From contig DAOVRZ010000012.1 in assembly GCA_030627905.1 (NCBI GenBank), positions 9,493-73,492 of the forward strand: a stretch of 64,000 nt of DNA, given 5' to 3'. Both the position numbers and the translations under genes were made by a program. A model generated the notes under the pieces. It did no database searches and was not told the origin of the DNA. It was given only the letters and a program-made list of their open reading frames with translations. This document shows, one piece after another, positions 16,848 to 26,150 of this stretch (the stretch's first letter is position 1; the number at the start of each line of letters is the position of its first letter). The DNA is from JAGMES01 sp023128035 (GTDB taxonomy: Bacteria > Bacillota > Halanaerobiia > DY22613).

Positions 16848-18347
16848 ATGAGAAAAATTACACCAATATTAGTTTTTTTGATAATACTACTTACCAGCTT
16901 GAATACTGTGATGGCTGCTGATGGTATAACCGTGATGTCTTATAATATCAAACATGGTAAAGGAATGGATGATAGGGTTGACTTAGACAGAATAGTTCAG
17001 ATTATAAGGGAAAGCGGTGCTGATATAATTGGTTTACAGGAAGTGGATAAAGAAACTTCCAGAGTTAATGGTATTGATACACCGAAGTATCTTGCTGAAA
17101 AATTGGGAATGTACTATGTATATGGGGCTAATATGCCTGTTTATGGTGGTGAATACGGTAATGCCATTCTTAGCCGTTATCCAATAATTTTTTCTAAGAA
17201 TTATAAACTTAGTAGACAAGCTCTTACCGAACAACGTGGATTTTTACTTGCAAAGATAAAAGTAGGAGACAAAAAAGTAAATTTTGCTTCAACTCATTTA
17301 GAACATAAGGAAAATAAACTTAGGGTTAAACAAGTGAAAGATATTCTTGAAATTACACATGAAAATAAAAATCCATTCATTATTGTCGGGGATTTTAATG
17401 ACCATGCAGTAACTGCTCCAATCATGTTAATGGCACGAGAATTTAATGATTCACAGAGTCTATATAAAATGTTCTCAAATTATCAAACATTAAGCTATGA
17501 AGATATGATTGATGGAAAGCTTACTTTTCCATCTGCCAATCCTCAGTCTAGAATCGATTATATCTTTCTTTCAGAAGAACTAGTTCTGGATGAAAGTATC
17601 GATGCTTTTAAAGTATTACCTAGTCAAGGTTCAGACCATTTACCTTTAGTAGCAAAGATAAGGCTACCATTTATTAATTCACCTAAAGTTGATGTAGGTA
17701 TAATAAAAAGTGAACAAATGCAAGAAAGGTCAGCAAAATTCAAGCTACCTTTTCAGGAGGGTATAGATAATGCCTCTCAACTACTTGAAGAGTTGAATTA
17801 TAGCTATCAGGTTATTGAGTATAGTAGGTTAAATGAAATTAATTTGGATCAGGTTAAACTACTAATTTTGCCTGATGTAAGATACATAACTACTCCTGAC
17901 AAATATCAATTAATGCTTTATGTACTAAAAGGAGGTAAGATTCTGGCTTTAAATCAAGTTGGTATCAAACCAGATTTTAAAGATAGTTCCGATTTCCTTT
18001 CGAAAATTTTAGGAATTCAATATACTGGCTGGAATTACTTACGTCCCTTACATGGATTTATTAGTAAAACTGATGATAGTCCTATCTGGGAAAACATTGG
18101 CGGCGATATAATGATGGATTCTCATGATGGTATGGTTATAAGCATAACCAAATCAGGAAAGATCTTAGGTGAGTGGTATAATGATTTCCGGGCTATGCCA
18201 TCACACCCTGAATATAAAAATGGAGCTATTATAGAAGGAAAGAATTCTATCTATATTGCCAAAAACTTATTTTTAGATGAAAGTTTCAGTAATGATAAGG
18301 TAAAGCAACTCTTAACTAATTGCCTTAAGTATTTACTGAAAGATTAA
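16848..18347 (+). CDS. Secreted EEP-family phosphatase/phosphodiesterase with an extra C-terminal domain
   Basis: A 499-residue protein. A signal peptide (ending MAADG) is followed by an EEP catalytic domain to about residue 285: MSYNIKHGKG, LQEVDKE, STHLEH, VGDFNDHA and GSDHLPLV. The domain is clearly paralogous to the 14926 product. Residues 290-499 form a second domain of Rossmann-like character (LLILPDVRYITTPDK, YVLKGGKILAL), resembling the glutamine-amidotransferase-like or trimerisation domains appended to some glycoside hydrolases; that assignment is tentative. The gene ends four bases before the palindromic repeat at 18351. Confidence 0.82.
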   Translation: MRKITPILVFLIILLTSLNTVMAADGITVMSYNIKHGKGMDDRVDLDRIVQIIRESGADIIGLQEVDKETSRVNGIDTPKYLAEKLGMYYVYGANMPVYGGEYGNAILSRYPIIFSKNYKLSRQALTEQRGFLLAKIKVGDKKVNFASTHLEHKENKLRVKQVKDILEITHENKNPFIIVGDFNDHAVTAPIMLMAREFNDSQSLYKMFSNYQTLSYEDMIDGKLTFPSANPQSRIDYIFLSEELVLDESIDAFKVLPSQGSDHLPLVAKIRLPFINSPKVDVGIIKSEQMQERSAKFKLPFQEGIDNASQLLEELNYSYQVIEYSRLNEINLDQVKLLILPDVRYITTPDKYQLMLYVLKGGKILALNQVGIKPDFKDSSDFLSKILGIQYTGWNYLRPLHGFISKTDDSPIWENIGGDIMMDSHDGMVISITKSGKILGEWYNDFRAMPSHPEYKNGAIIEGKNSIYIAKNLFLDESFSNDKVKQLLTNCLKYLLKD

Positions 18348-18350
18348 GTA

Positions 18351-18492
18351 GAAATAATAACTACGTTATTATTTCTTAAATTCAACGACTTCAGAAGGAG
18401 AGTTATACTCTCATCGAAGTTTTGAATAACTCTAGTATTGATACCCCTACCTATAGAGGAGGGAGATTTACCCCTTCTGAAATGTCGTTAAA
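18351..18492 (-). repeat. Palindromic repeat family 1, copy A (reverse orientation)
   Basis: Reverse-oriented full copy of the repeat also seen at 32779, 37091 and 54325. From left to right: an 11-bp hairpin GAAATAATAAC-tac-GTTATTATTTC (18351-18375), then an outer stem AACGACTTCAGAAGG (from 18383) paired with CCTTCTGAAATGTCGTT (to 18489). GC-rich segments lie between. It fills the gap between two same-strand genes, ending eight bases before the chosen start of the next gene. It may have displaced the original upstream sequence of that gene. Confidence 0.8.
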
Positions 18493-18500
18493 CGTTGGAG

Positions 18501-19715
18501 ATGGTAAAGTTGAAGATAAATTTCTGTTTAATAATAATGTTATTATTTATTTGTTTAGCAAGTGGTTTAACCTATGCTGAAGGGGAAGTTGATGTGGAAC
18601 ATGTTATCTTATTTGTTTATGATGCATTCAGGTATGACTATTTGGCTATGTACGATCTTCCAAATATTGAGTCTCTAGTTAAAGAAGGGGTATATTATGC
18701 CAATGCCAGAGGTGTTTTCCCCTCTACAACTACAGCCAATCAAACTAGCCTGGTTACAGGGGCTTATCCCAATGTTACCGGTATACCAAATAACTGTAAA
18801 TATGATAAAAACCAGGATCGGATTATTGGCCATCTAAGAGATGTTAAAGTCCCGACTCTTTCTGAAGTATTAAAAAAAGCGGATAAAAAGACAGTAGTAT
18901 TGTCACACTTTATGCTAGAAAATAGGCAGGAGGAAGCCTACTTAGACAGGAGTGTCTATCAGTTTAAAAAAGCTATTGATAATTATAATCCTGATTTGAT
19001 AGTTTATTATGATGTAAGAACTGATTCATATGGTCATAAATATGGCCCGTATAGTCAAAAAATGAAAGAATTATTAATTTCCATAGATAATGAGCTTGGT
19101 GAAATGATTTCTTTTCTTGAGGAGAAGGGCATTAAGGAGAAGACAGCTATTATTATTGCATCAGACCATGGAATGACGGAGAATACACAACCCGGGGTAA
19201 TCGTAACTGATCCAATTCATCAAATAGAAAAAGCAGGGTTTAAAATTGCAGCTAATAATGCAGAGATTGAAGATGATACTGATATTGTTTTATACCAGTC
19301 TGGTTGTTCTTGTCTTTATTTAAGAGAAGGTCAAGTTAATGAAGAAAGATATCAATCCCTGTTAAATATTCTTCTTAAGATCCCGCATCTTGATGTTTAT
19401 ACTGAAAAGGAAATAAGAGCATTAAATGCAGATCCAGAGGCATTAGGTGATATTATACTGGTTCCTCATAAAGGTTATTCTATCCTGGCAGGTAATGGTG
19501 GAGGAATTCACGGTAGACCAGAGGAGGGACAGATAACTCTTATTTTATCAGGTGCAGGAGTAAAGAAAGGTATAGTAAAAGGGGAAGCAGAGATTATTGA
19601 TGTTGCTCCAACTATTATGGAATTATTAAATATAGAAATTCCCGAATCTGTTCAGGGGAAGATCTTAAAAGGTGCTTTAAAGGAAAAAGGAATAGATTGG
19701 AATGGATATTTCTAA
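18501..19715 (+). CDS. Secreted type I phosphodiesterase/nucleotide pyrophosphatase-like protein
   Basis: About 404 residues of the alkaline phosphatase superfamily, phosphodiesterase branch. A signal peptide ends near GLTYAEG. Metal-site motifs: FVYDAFRYD, GVFPSTTTANQTS with the nucleophilic threonine or serine, DVRTDSYGHKYGP, SDHGM and GGGIHGRP. Start choice is uncertain: ATG 18501 has little upstream ribosome binding sequence, whereas TTG 18510 lies nine bases after TTGGAG. A palindromic repeat ends just upstream. The protein probably cleaves phosphodiester or pyrophosphate bonds outside the cytoplasm. Confidence 0.85.
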   Translation: MVKLKINFCLIIMLLFICLASGLTYAEGEVDVEHVILFVYDAFRYDYLAMYDLPNIESLVKEGVYYANARGVFPSTTTANQTSLVTGAYPNVTGIPNNCKYDKNQDRIIGHLRDVKVPTLSEVLKKADKKTVVLSHFMLENRQEEAYLDRSVYQFKKAIDNYNPDLIVYYDVRTDSYGHKYGPYSQKMKELLISIDNELGEMISFLEEKGIKEKTAIIIASDHGMTENTQPGVIVTDPIHQIEKAGFKIAANNAEIEDDTDIVLYQSGCSCLYLREGQVNEERYQSLLNILLKIPHLDVYTEKEIRALNADPEALGDIILVPHKGYSILAGNGGGIHGRPEEGQITLILSGAGVKKGIVKGEAEIIDVAPTIMELLNIEIPESVQGKILKGALKEKGIDWNGYF

Positions 19716-19809
19716 GCATAATTATAACCTGGGGGGTGATTAATTTATTATTATTAAGTTTTCTTGTATTAATCAAAAGCAGGTAAAAAAACTAAAAGGA
19801 GGAGCCAAA

Positions 19810-20634
19810 ATGAAAAAGGTAATTGGTTTAATTTTAGTAGCATTATTTGTGATGAGTATTCCTGTTATGGCTGGTGGATGGACTGAACCTAAGGTATGGG
19901 ATCAATGTGGAGAAAGTGTTGACCGCATGCCGTGGTATGATGCTGAGAGCAAGACTCTTTATTTCTGTAGAGACTATAACCTTTACCAGTCTCAGTTTGC
20001 TGATAATAAATGGTCTAAACCAGTTCAGGTAGAAATACCTGGTATCAATGTAAGGCAAAATCAGGTTAGTCCTGTTAAAAGAGGTAATCACCTTTATTTT
20101 GCCAGTTTTTCGCCAGCTACAGACTATGACTTTTATATGTCAACCTGGAATCAAACAACCCAGAGCTGGGGTGAAGCTGCAAAGTTGGAGACAATAAATA
20201 GTGATGGTCAGGACTGGGCTTTGTGGGTAAGTAAAGATGAGAATGAGGCTTATCTTATATCTCAGAGCTCTTTTGCTGGTAAGAATGTTCGTGGAGGCAG
20301 AGGAGTCTGGAAAGCAATAAAAGAAAATGGAGAATGGACAACTCCTGTACCTCTTGAAGGGGATATTAATAGTGAGGTTAATGAGTGGAGTGTCTTTAAG
20401 GAAGAAAACTCCGGGAAAATTTATATTAATTCTAACCGTGAGGGCGCAATGGGTAGTTATGATATCTGGGTTTTAGATAATGACGATGCAAAAGCTGTTA
20501 ACCTTGGCAGTCCTATTAATACTAAGCTGTCCGAGAGGAGCCTTTGGACAGATGGCAGGTTAATGTTCTTTACAGGTTTGAATTATGAAAATGGCGTTGG
20601 TGGATATGATATTTTTGTTAGTTTTTATAAATAA
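19810..20634 (+). CDS. Secreted PD40/TolB-like beta-propeller protein
   Basis: A 274-residue exported protein with a signal peptide ending SIPVMA. It contains PD40-type repeats: DRMPWYDAESKTLYF, SPVKRGNHLYF, SYDIWVLD and GGYDIFVS. It is a paralogue of the propeller parts of the next two genes, which share RMPW(Y/F)D and SPV-RGNHLYF at the same relative positions. It may be a soluble periplasmic substrate-binding or scaffold partner. AAAGGAGG precedes the ATG. Confidence 0.78.
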   Translation: MKKVIGLILVALFVMSIPVMAGGWTEPKVWDQCGESVDRMPWYDAESKTLYFCRDYNLYQSQFADNKWSKPVQVEIPGINVRQNQVSPVKRGNHLYFASFSPATDYDFYMSTWNQTTQSWGEAAKLETINSDGQDWALWVSKDENEAYLISQSSFAGKNVRGGRGVWKAIKENGEWTTPVPLEGDINSEVNEWSVFKEENSGKIYINSNREGAMGSYDIWVLDNDDAKAVNLGSPINTKLSERSLWTDGRLMFFTGLNYENGVGGYDIFVSFYK

Positions 20635-20685
20635 TAGTAATTACTGTTTATCAGAATTACGAGGTAAATTAAAGGAGGAGTTTTA

Positions 20686-22899
20686 ATGACAAGGAAAGTA
20701 TTGATCTTTACTTTAATCATGTTGTTTGCTTTGTCCTTAACTTCATTAGCAAGTTGGGAAGATTTTAAGCCTTTTATACATAATGACTCCGGTACTCAGA
20801 GAATGCCCTGGTATGATGAGGCCACCAGTACACTCTATTATGCAGATGATTATGATATCGTACAGAGTGAATGGACAGGGGATGCATGGACAGACCCACA
20901 GCCAGTACCTGGCCCGATTAATACCCCTGAGAATGAACTATCTCCTGTTGTAAGGGGTAACCATTTATATTTTGCTCGTTATACTTCTTCTTCAAACTAT
21001 GATTTTTATATGGCTACCTGGAATCCAGAGAAAAAGCAGTGGGATAATGTTCAGAGTTTAGATAAATTAAATAGCTCTGATCAGGAATGGAAGATCTGGG
21101 TGAGCACAGATGAGAATGTAGCCTATCTTGCATCTAATGGTGTCTATGGTGGTATGAAAGTAAGTGGAGACAGGGGAGTCTGGAAAGCAGTTAAAAAGGA
21201 TGGACAATGGCAACTTCCAGTACCTCTAGAGGGTAAGATCAATAGTGGAAGTTCTGAATGGAGCGTATTTGTAGATGAAGCCAATAATATCTTCTATGTA
21301 GATTCAAATAGAAGCGGTGGCCAGGGTGGTTATGACATCTGGGTTACAGTTGGAGAGGATGGAGAAGCTAAAAATTCTGCATGGCCTCTTAGCTCAACAG
21401 GTAATGATCGTAGTTTATGGACTAATGGTCAGATTATGTTCTTGACCGCTTCTGGTAGACCTGGTGGTGCAGGTGGTTATGATATCTGGATTGCTAAATC
21501 TTCCAACTCTGTTTCTGATATCGATCTAGAAAAATCAGCTAAGAAAGAAGCTAGCTTCTCTGTTACATACGGAGGCAAGGTGGGTGTTAAGGTTTTAGTA
21601 ACACCTGAAAATCTTGTTGAGACATATACCGAACTGGATTTAAATACAGAGATCTTAGCCTCAAATATGTTTAAAGCTTATGTAGAATTAGAAACGCTTG
21701 ATTCTGGTTGGATTAGTATTCGTGATGCTTCAAATGCTGAAAAGTTTAACTTAGATGAATTTTATATTGAGGCTCAGGGACCATTCTATTCAGGTGGTAA
21801 GTCTGCTACCCTTCGTGCTGGAAACAAGATCAGTATCGATTATCATGATTATATAATAAATGGTAGCTCTAAACCTGGTGTTCATTTATCTAATCTGAAT
21901 ATTGGAGCTGTTGATTTCGATGCGGTCTATATGTACCGTACATCAGGTGTAGATCCTCAATTTGGTCTTCTCTATGGAGCCGAGGCTAATACTAAGATTG
22001 AAAATGCTGAGTTTATAGGATATTATCTTGGCAGAATCAATCATGAAGTAATTGAATCTGAAAATGGTGAGAAGTCGTATGTCTTCCCATCCAGATATGC
22101 ACAGCATTCATTCGGTCTTGAAGGTAAGTACTCAATGGAAAAAGGAAATATTAATGGATTATTTATCTATCAGTCTACTGCTGATAGAGATATAACTGGG
22201 GAATTAAAAGAAGATGTAAGATTCGATCATATAGCCAAGATTGATTTCTTCTATACTTTGACAGATAATCTTGATTTAGAAGTAGGTTTAAGGGAATTTA
22301 CAAAGGGTTATGAGTATCCATATGTTGATGAAGATGATTCAGATATAGAAGATTATATGGGTCAGACAGGTGGACATGTTAAGCTGGCAACTGTTTTTAA
22401 AGAGGTAATTAAGGGTTCTGACCTTAACATTGATACCGACCTTGACTACTATACTCTTGATGAAAAAGGCACTGCAACCCTAACCTTAAACGGTAAAACA
22501 AGTATTTATGATGTAGACTTGAATGGTAAGGTTGAGGTTGAAAAATCTGAGGATGCTGATGAAGTCTATATCTATGGCTTTACCCTTGCTCATAACTTTG
22601 AATTATATACAAATCAGTATGTCAGTCTTGTTTGTAATTTAGAGCAAAATACAGGTGAAGAAGAATTAACTGGTAACATTAAACTTGATACCAAACTCAA
22701 CCGCGGTTTATTTAGAGGGGCTGAACTCTGGGCTGAAGCTCAAGCAACCAAAATCGAGAATTGGGAGAATATCTTTATCTTAGGAGCAAAATATGAAATG
22801 CCAAATGGTTTGACTTATATTTTACAGTATAGTACTCCTAATGATCCAACAGATGATGAAGACAACTTCTTCGAACTCAGTGCTAGCTATGAATTCTAA
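20686..22899 (+). CDS. PD40 beta-propeller fused to an outer-membrane beta-barrel
   Basis: A 737-residue exported protein. A signal peptide ends at TSLAS. Residues 25-275 are a PD40 propeller (QRMPWYDE, SPVVRGNHLYF, GGYDIWV, GGYDIWIA). From about residue 295 to the end there are alternating amphipathic strands rich in Tyr, Asp, Glu and Gly, with strand pairs such as NGLFIYQ and FFYTLTDNLDLEVGLREF. The sequence ends in ELSASYEF, a C-terminal aromatic strand of the type recognised by the outer-membrane barrel assembly machinery. The barrel call rests on pattern, not on a named family. It may act as a substrate porin in this island. Confidence 0.75.
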   Translation: MTRKVLIFTLIMLFALSLTSLASWEDFKPFIHNDSGTQRMPWYDEATSTLYYADDYDIVQSEWTGDAWTDPQPVPGPINTPENELSPVVRGNHLYFARYTSSSNYDFYMATWNPEKKQWDNVQSLDKLNSSDQEWKIWVSTDENVAYLASNGVYGGMKVSGDRGVWKAVKKDGQWQLPVPLEGKINSGSSEWSVFVDEANNIFYVDSNRSGGQGGYDIWVTVGEDGEAKNSAWPLSSTGNDRSLWTNGQIMFLTASGRPGGAGGYDIWIAKSSNSVSDIDLEKSAKKEASFSVTYGGKVGVKVLVTPENLVETYTELDLNTEILASNMFKAYVELETLDSGWISIRDASNAEKFNLDEFYIEAQGPFYSGGKSATLRAGNKISIDYHDYIINGSSKPGVHLSNLNIGAVDFDAVYMYRTSGVDPQFGLLYGAEANTKIENAEFIGYYLGRINHEVIESENGEKSYVFPSRYAQHSFGLEGKYSMEKGNINGLFIYQSTADRDITGELKEDVRFDHIAKIDFFYTLTDNLDLEVGLREFTKGYEYPYVDEDDSDIEDYMGQTGGHVKLATVFKEVIKGSDLNIDTDLDYYTLDEKGTATLTLNGKTSIYDVDLNGKVEVEKSEDADEVYIYGFTLAHNFELYTNQYVSLVCNLEQNTGEEELTGNIKLDTKLNRGLFRGAELWAEAQATKIENWENIFILGAKYEMPNGLTYILQYSTPNDPTDDEDNFFELSASYEF

Positions 22900-22955
22900 G
22901 CTTGGAATTATCTAAAAAAGGTTTTACAGTGTAAATCTTCTAAAGGGGGATTATA

Positions 22956-24032
22956 ATGAGAAATATTAACAAGTTATTAATATTAACTTTTGTAGTTGTG
23001 CTGATTATCAGTCTATTTACAGGATGTTCTATGATTAAGAAACAAGAAGATGTTAAAGGGACTGTGAGCGGTAGCGTATATTTTGGAGATGAACTGTTAG
23101 CAGATTCTGACACAATGACTACAACAGTAACAATAGAACAAGATAGACTCTTAGAACCACAGACATTTACTGTTGATGAAAATGGGGTTTACAGTTTTGA
23201 AAATATCTGGGCAGGAACCCCAACAACTATTACCCTTCATCATGAGTCAGACAAGTATCTTGTTCTTGATGGAAGATATGATTTAGTTTTTAATAAAATG
23301 CCAATGGTTTATGATCTTGTTATCGAGGGATGGAGAACACCAGCTTCTTTGCCTTTTAATACTGATAAAAGTGAAAGAATGCCTTGGTTTGATGAAGAAA
23401 CTAAAACACTATTTTATGTCAATTCAGCTTATGACATTTGTTACACGATTTTTGATGAAACTACAGATCAGTGGAGTACTCCTGAACTGATACCAGGTGA
23501 AGTAAATGATTTTAAGAATTGTATAAGCCCTGTTAAACGTGGTAATCACCTGTATTTTGGAGGTCCTAGCTATAAGTATAATGTTTACATGGCTACTTGG
23601 GATGGTAGTAAATGGACAGACGTACAGGTGGTAGAGGGATTATCTGATGAAGGTAATAACTGGCATTTTTGGATTGATGAAAGTGAAACACTGGCATATT
23701 ATGTTTCTAATGCTAGTGGAAATTATGATATCTATAAGGCTCATAAAGAAGGAGATATCTGGGTTAAAGATGGTAAAGTAGAAGGTTTAAGTACAGATGG
23801 GGCAGAAAAAGGTATCTTCTATGAAGAGAATGAAGGAAAATTCTATGTTCTTTCTAATAAAGATGGAAATTATGATATTTATGTTGCTGACAGTGAAGAT
23901 TCAGAACTTAAAATAGTTCCAGGAATTAATTCTCTCGGCACTGAAGGAATCTTCTGGACAAATGGTGAAACTATGTTTGTAACTATTAGTGATAATGGTA
24001 GAGATATTGCTATTAGTGAAATTATCAAGTAA
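22956..24032 (+). CDS. PD40 propeller lipoprotein with an N-terminal Ig-like domain
   Basis: A 358-residue lipoprotein: a hydrophobic leader is followed by lipobox LFTGC. Residues 35-110 look like a carboxypeptidase-regulatory or Ig-like domain (GSVYFGDELL, TVDENGVYSFENI). The rest is a propeller paralogous to the two upstream genes (SERMPWFDEETKTLFY, SPVKRGNHLYF, GNYDIYVAD). Three successive genes thus place the same propeller as a soluble, a barrel-fused and a lipid-anchored form. A GC-rich hairpin after the gene separates it from the dehydrogenases. Confidence 0.8.
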   Translation: MRNINKLLILTFVVVLIISLFTGCSMIKKQEDVKGTVSGSVYFGDELLADSDTMTTTVTIEQDRLLEPQTFTVDENGVYSFENIWAGTPTTITLHHESDKYLVLDGRYDLVFNKMPMVYDLVIEGWRTPASLPFNTDKSERMPWFDEETKTLFYVNSAYDICYTIFDETTDQWSTPELIPGEVNDFKNCISPVKRGNHLYFGGPSYKYNVYMATWDGSKWTDVQVVEGLSDEGNNWHFWIDESETLAYYVSNASGNYDIYKAHKEGDIWVKDGKVEGLSTDGAEKGIFYEENEGKFYVLSNKDGNYDIYVADSEDSELKIVPGINSLGTEGIFWTNGETMFVTISDNGRDIAISEIIK

Positions 24033-24064
24033 ATATTTGTAATACAAATTTACTGATATTTCAA

Positions 24065-24091
24065 AAGGGGGGAGAATTACTCTCCCCCCTT
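24065..24091 (+). other. Strong hairpin between the propeller genes and the dehydrogenase genes
   Basis: An 11-bp perfect stem AAGGGGGGAGA/TCTCCCCCCTT with a 5-base loop. No long T run follows, so it may be a weak terminator or an mRNA-processing or stability element separating two expression levels within the island. Confidence 0.6.
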
Positions 24092-24174
24092 AATATTATA
24101 AGAAATGATGATTCAACTGCGAAAGTTGAGATGATAAATAATTAATTTAATGTGGATAGAAAGGAGGAGTATAG

Positions 24175-25176
24175 ATGAAGGTTGCTGTGATTGGGGCAGG
24201 AACCATGGGTTCTGTACATTTAGGCTGTTATAAAAAGATAGAAGATATTGAGGTTATCTTATGTGAAATAGATGATAAAAAGGGAAAAGAAGTATCTGAA
24301 TTATATAATATAAACTGGACTAAGGATTATGAAGAGATATTAAACTCTGATGTAGATTTTATAGATGTATGTCTGCCTACCTATTTACATGAAGAATATG
24401 TAATTAAGGCAGCCAGAGCAGGAAAACATGTTTTTTGTGAGAAGCCGATAGCTATTAGTGAAGAATCAGCAAGAAATATGGTCAATGAATGTAAGAAAAA
24501 CGGTGTTAAATTGGGAATTGGAATGGTATTAAGATTTTTCCCTGAATATAATGCTCTAAAAAAGAGATATGAAGAAGGTATTATTGGAAAAGCAGGCGTA
24601 ATCAATGCCTTTCGTGGGGGTGGAGGACACCCATCTGGCTGGAATGACTGGTATTCTGATGATAATGCTTCCCGTTCTCTAGTTGTAGATCTGTTAATCC
24701 ATGATGTAGACTTTATTCAATCAGTCTTCGGAGATATAGAAAAGGTCTATGCTAATCGGAAAAATTCTTTTGTTCAGGATAAAAAAGCAAGGTATGAAAT
24801 TTACTCAACCATCTTCCAGTTAGAGAACGGGATTATCGTTAACCTTGATGGTTCCTGGTATGATGAGGGGAGATTTTATACCAAATTTGAAGTAGCCGGA
24901 GTTGATGGTATTATCTCCATTAATCCTGAATTATCAACTCCAATAAAAACAAAGGTTTTTGATACTGAAAGCAAAGGTGCAGATGTTGCCGTACCCGAGA
25001 GCCCATTATGTAAGATACCATATCAGCTGGAACTGGAAGACTTTATAGAGGCTGTTAAAGAAGACCGGAATCCAGCGGTAAGCGTTGAGGACGCTATTAA
25101 GGCCTTGAAGGTAACTTTAAAGATGTATCAATCTGCCCGTGAGGGAAGAGTTCTTTTGGTAAAGGAGGGTGAATAA
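24175..25176 (+). CDS. Gfo/Idh/MocA-family oxidoreductase
   Basis: A 333-residue NAD(P)-dependent dehydrogenase. The N-terminal Rossmann fold shows VAVIGAGTMGSVH, and the family active-site motif appears as CEKPIA. The C-terminal alpha/beta domain has DLLIHDVDFIQ with the expected His-Asp. Members oxidise sugars, sugar derivatives or inositols, for example inositol 2-dehydrogenase. It is the first of three such genes in this island, so a multi-step oxidation or epimerisation of a cyclic polyol or sugar is plausible. Confidence 0.88.
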   Translation: MKVAVIGAGTMGSVHLGCYKKIEDIEVILCEIDDKKGKEVSELYNINWTKDYEEILNSDVDFIDVCLPTYLHEEYVIKAARAGKHVFCEKPIAISEESARNMVNECKKNGVKLGIGMVLRFFPEYNALKKRYEEGIIGKAGVINAFRGGGGHPSGWNDWYSDDNASRSLVVDLLIHDVDFIQSVFGDIEKVYANRKNSFVQDKKARYEIYSTIFQLENGIIVNLDGSWYDEGRFYTKFEVAGVDGIISINPELSTPIKTKVFDTESKGADVAVPESPLCKIPYQLELEDFIEAVKEDRNPAVSVEDAIKALKVTLKMYQSAREGRVLLVKEGE

Positions 25177-25177
25177 G

Positions 25178-26134
25178 GTGAGAATCGGAATTGTTAGCTT
25201 TGCTCATTCACATGCCTTTAGTTATCTGGATAAACTTTTAAAAAATCCTAAAGTGAAGTGGGTAGGTTTTTATGATGATAATGAAGATAGGGCAAAGAAA
25301 ACTGCAGAAGATTACAATATAGATAGATTTTCTTCTATAGATGAGTTAATGGAACAGGGAGTAGATGGAGTAATTATTGCTTCAGAAAATGCCAAACATA
25401 AAGAGCATGTCTGTCAGATAGCTCCATATAAGGTGTCAATTATATGTGAGAAACCCCTAGCCACAAATGTAGAAGATGGCAAGGAAATGGTTAGGGTATG
25501 TAAGGAATATGGTAGTGATTTAGGTGTATGTTATCCGGTACGTTATCTATCTAGTATCAGAGAGATGAAAAACAAGATTGAAAAAGGGGTAATTGGAGAG
25601 ATACAGCATATTACTGCCTCAAATCATGGTTCTTATCCGGGACGCTGGTTTTCAGAACCAGAACTTTCAGGCGGAGGGGCAATTATGGATCATACCGTCC
25701 ATGTCTCTGATATTGTGTACTGGATGACCGGGGCCAGACCTACAAAAGTAGTCGCCATGGCAAATACGATGAGGGAAGGTTTAAAGGTAGAGGATCTGGG
25801 CATATTAAATGTAGAATGGGATAAGGGTTTTGATATGACCTTAGATAGCAGCTGGTCCAGGAATAGTCACTTCCCTACCTGGGGAGATGTTAAATTTAAA
25901 ATATATGGTAGTAAGGGTCATATAGAGGTAGATTCAATGAATCAGGTTATTGAAATTTTCTCAGATAATAAGGATAAAGCCCTCTGGGATTACTGGGGAG
26001 ACAATATGGATAAGGGTTTAATTGATGACTTTATAGATTCAATTGATAAAGGACAGCCATTTGCTATTCCTGCAGAGGACGGGCTTGTTAGCTTACAGGT
26101 TGTTGAAATGGCCTATGATTTTTTAAAAGTGTAG
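25178..26134 (+). CDS. Gfo/Idh/MocA-family oxidoreductase
   Basis: A 318-residue second member of the family: RIGIVSFAHSHAF, then CEKPLATN and GGAIMDHTVHVSDIVYW. The nucleotide loop is unusual (VSFAHSHA instead of GxGxxG), a variant seen in some family members. GTG 25178 is chosen, nine bases after AAAGGAGG; the in-frame GTG at 25169 touches that site. The gap to the preceding stop is one base, indicating coupled translation. Confidence 0.86.
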   Translation: MRIGIVSFAHSHAFSYLDKLLKNPKVKWVGFYDDNEDRAKKTAEDYNIDRFSSIDELMEQGVDGVIIASENAKHKEHVCQIAPYKVSIICEKPLATNVEDGKEMVRVCKEYGSDLGVCYPVRYLSSIREMKNKIEKGVIGEIQHITASNHGSYPGRWFSEPELSGGGAIMDHTVHVSDIVYWMTGARPTKVVAMANTMREGLKVEDLGILNVEWDKGFDMTLDSSWSRNSHFPTWGDVKFKIYGSKGHIEVDSMNQVIEIFSDNKDKALWDYWGDNMDKGLIDDFIDSIDKGQPFAIPAEDGLVSLQVVEMAYDFLKV

Positions 26135-26150
26135 TCTAGGAGAGATATAA

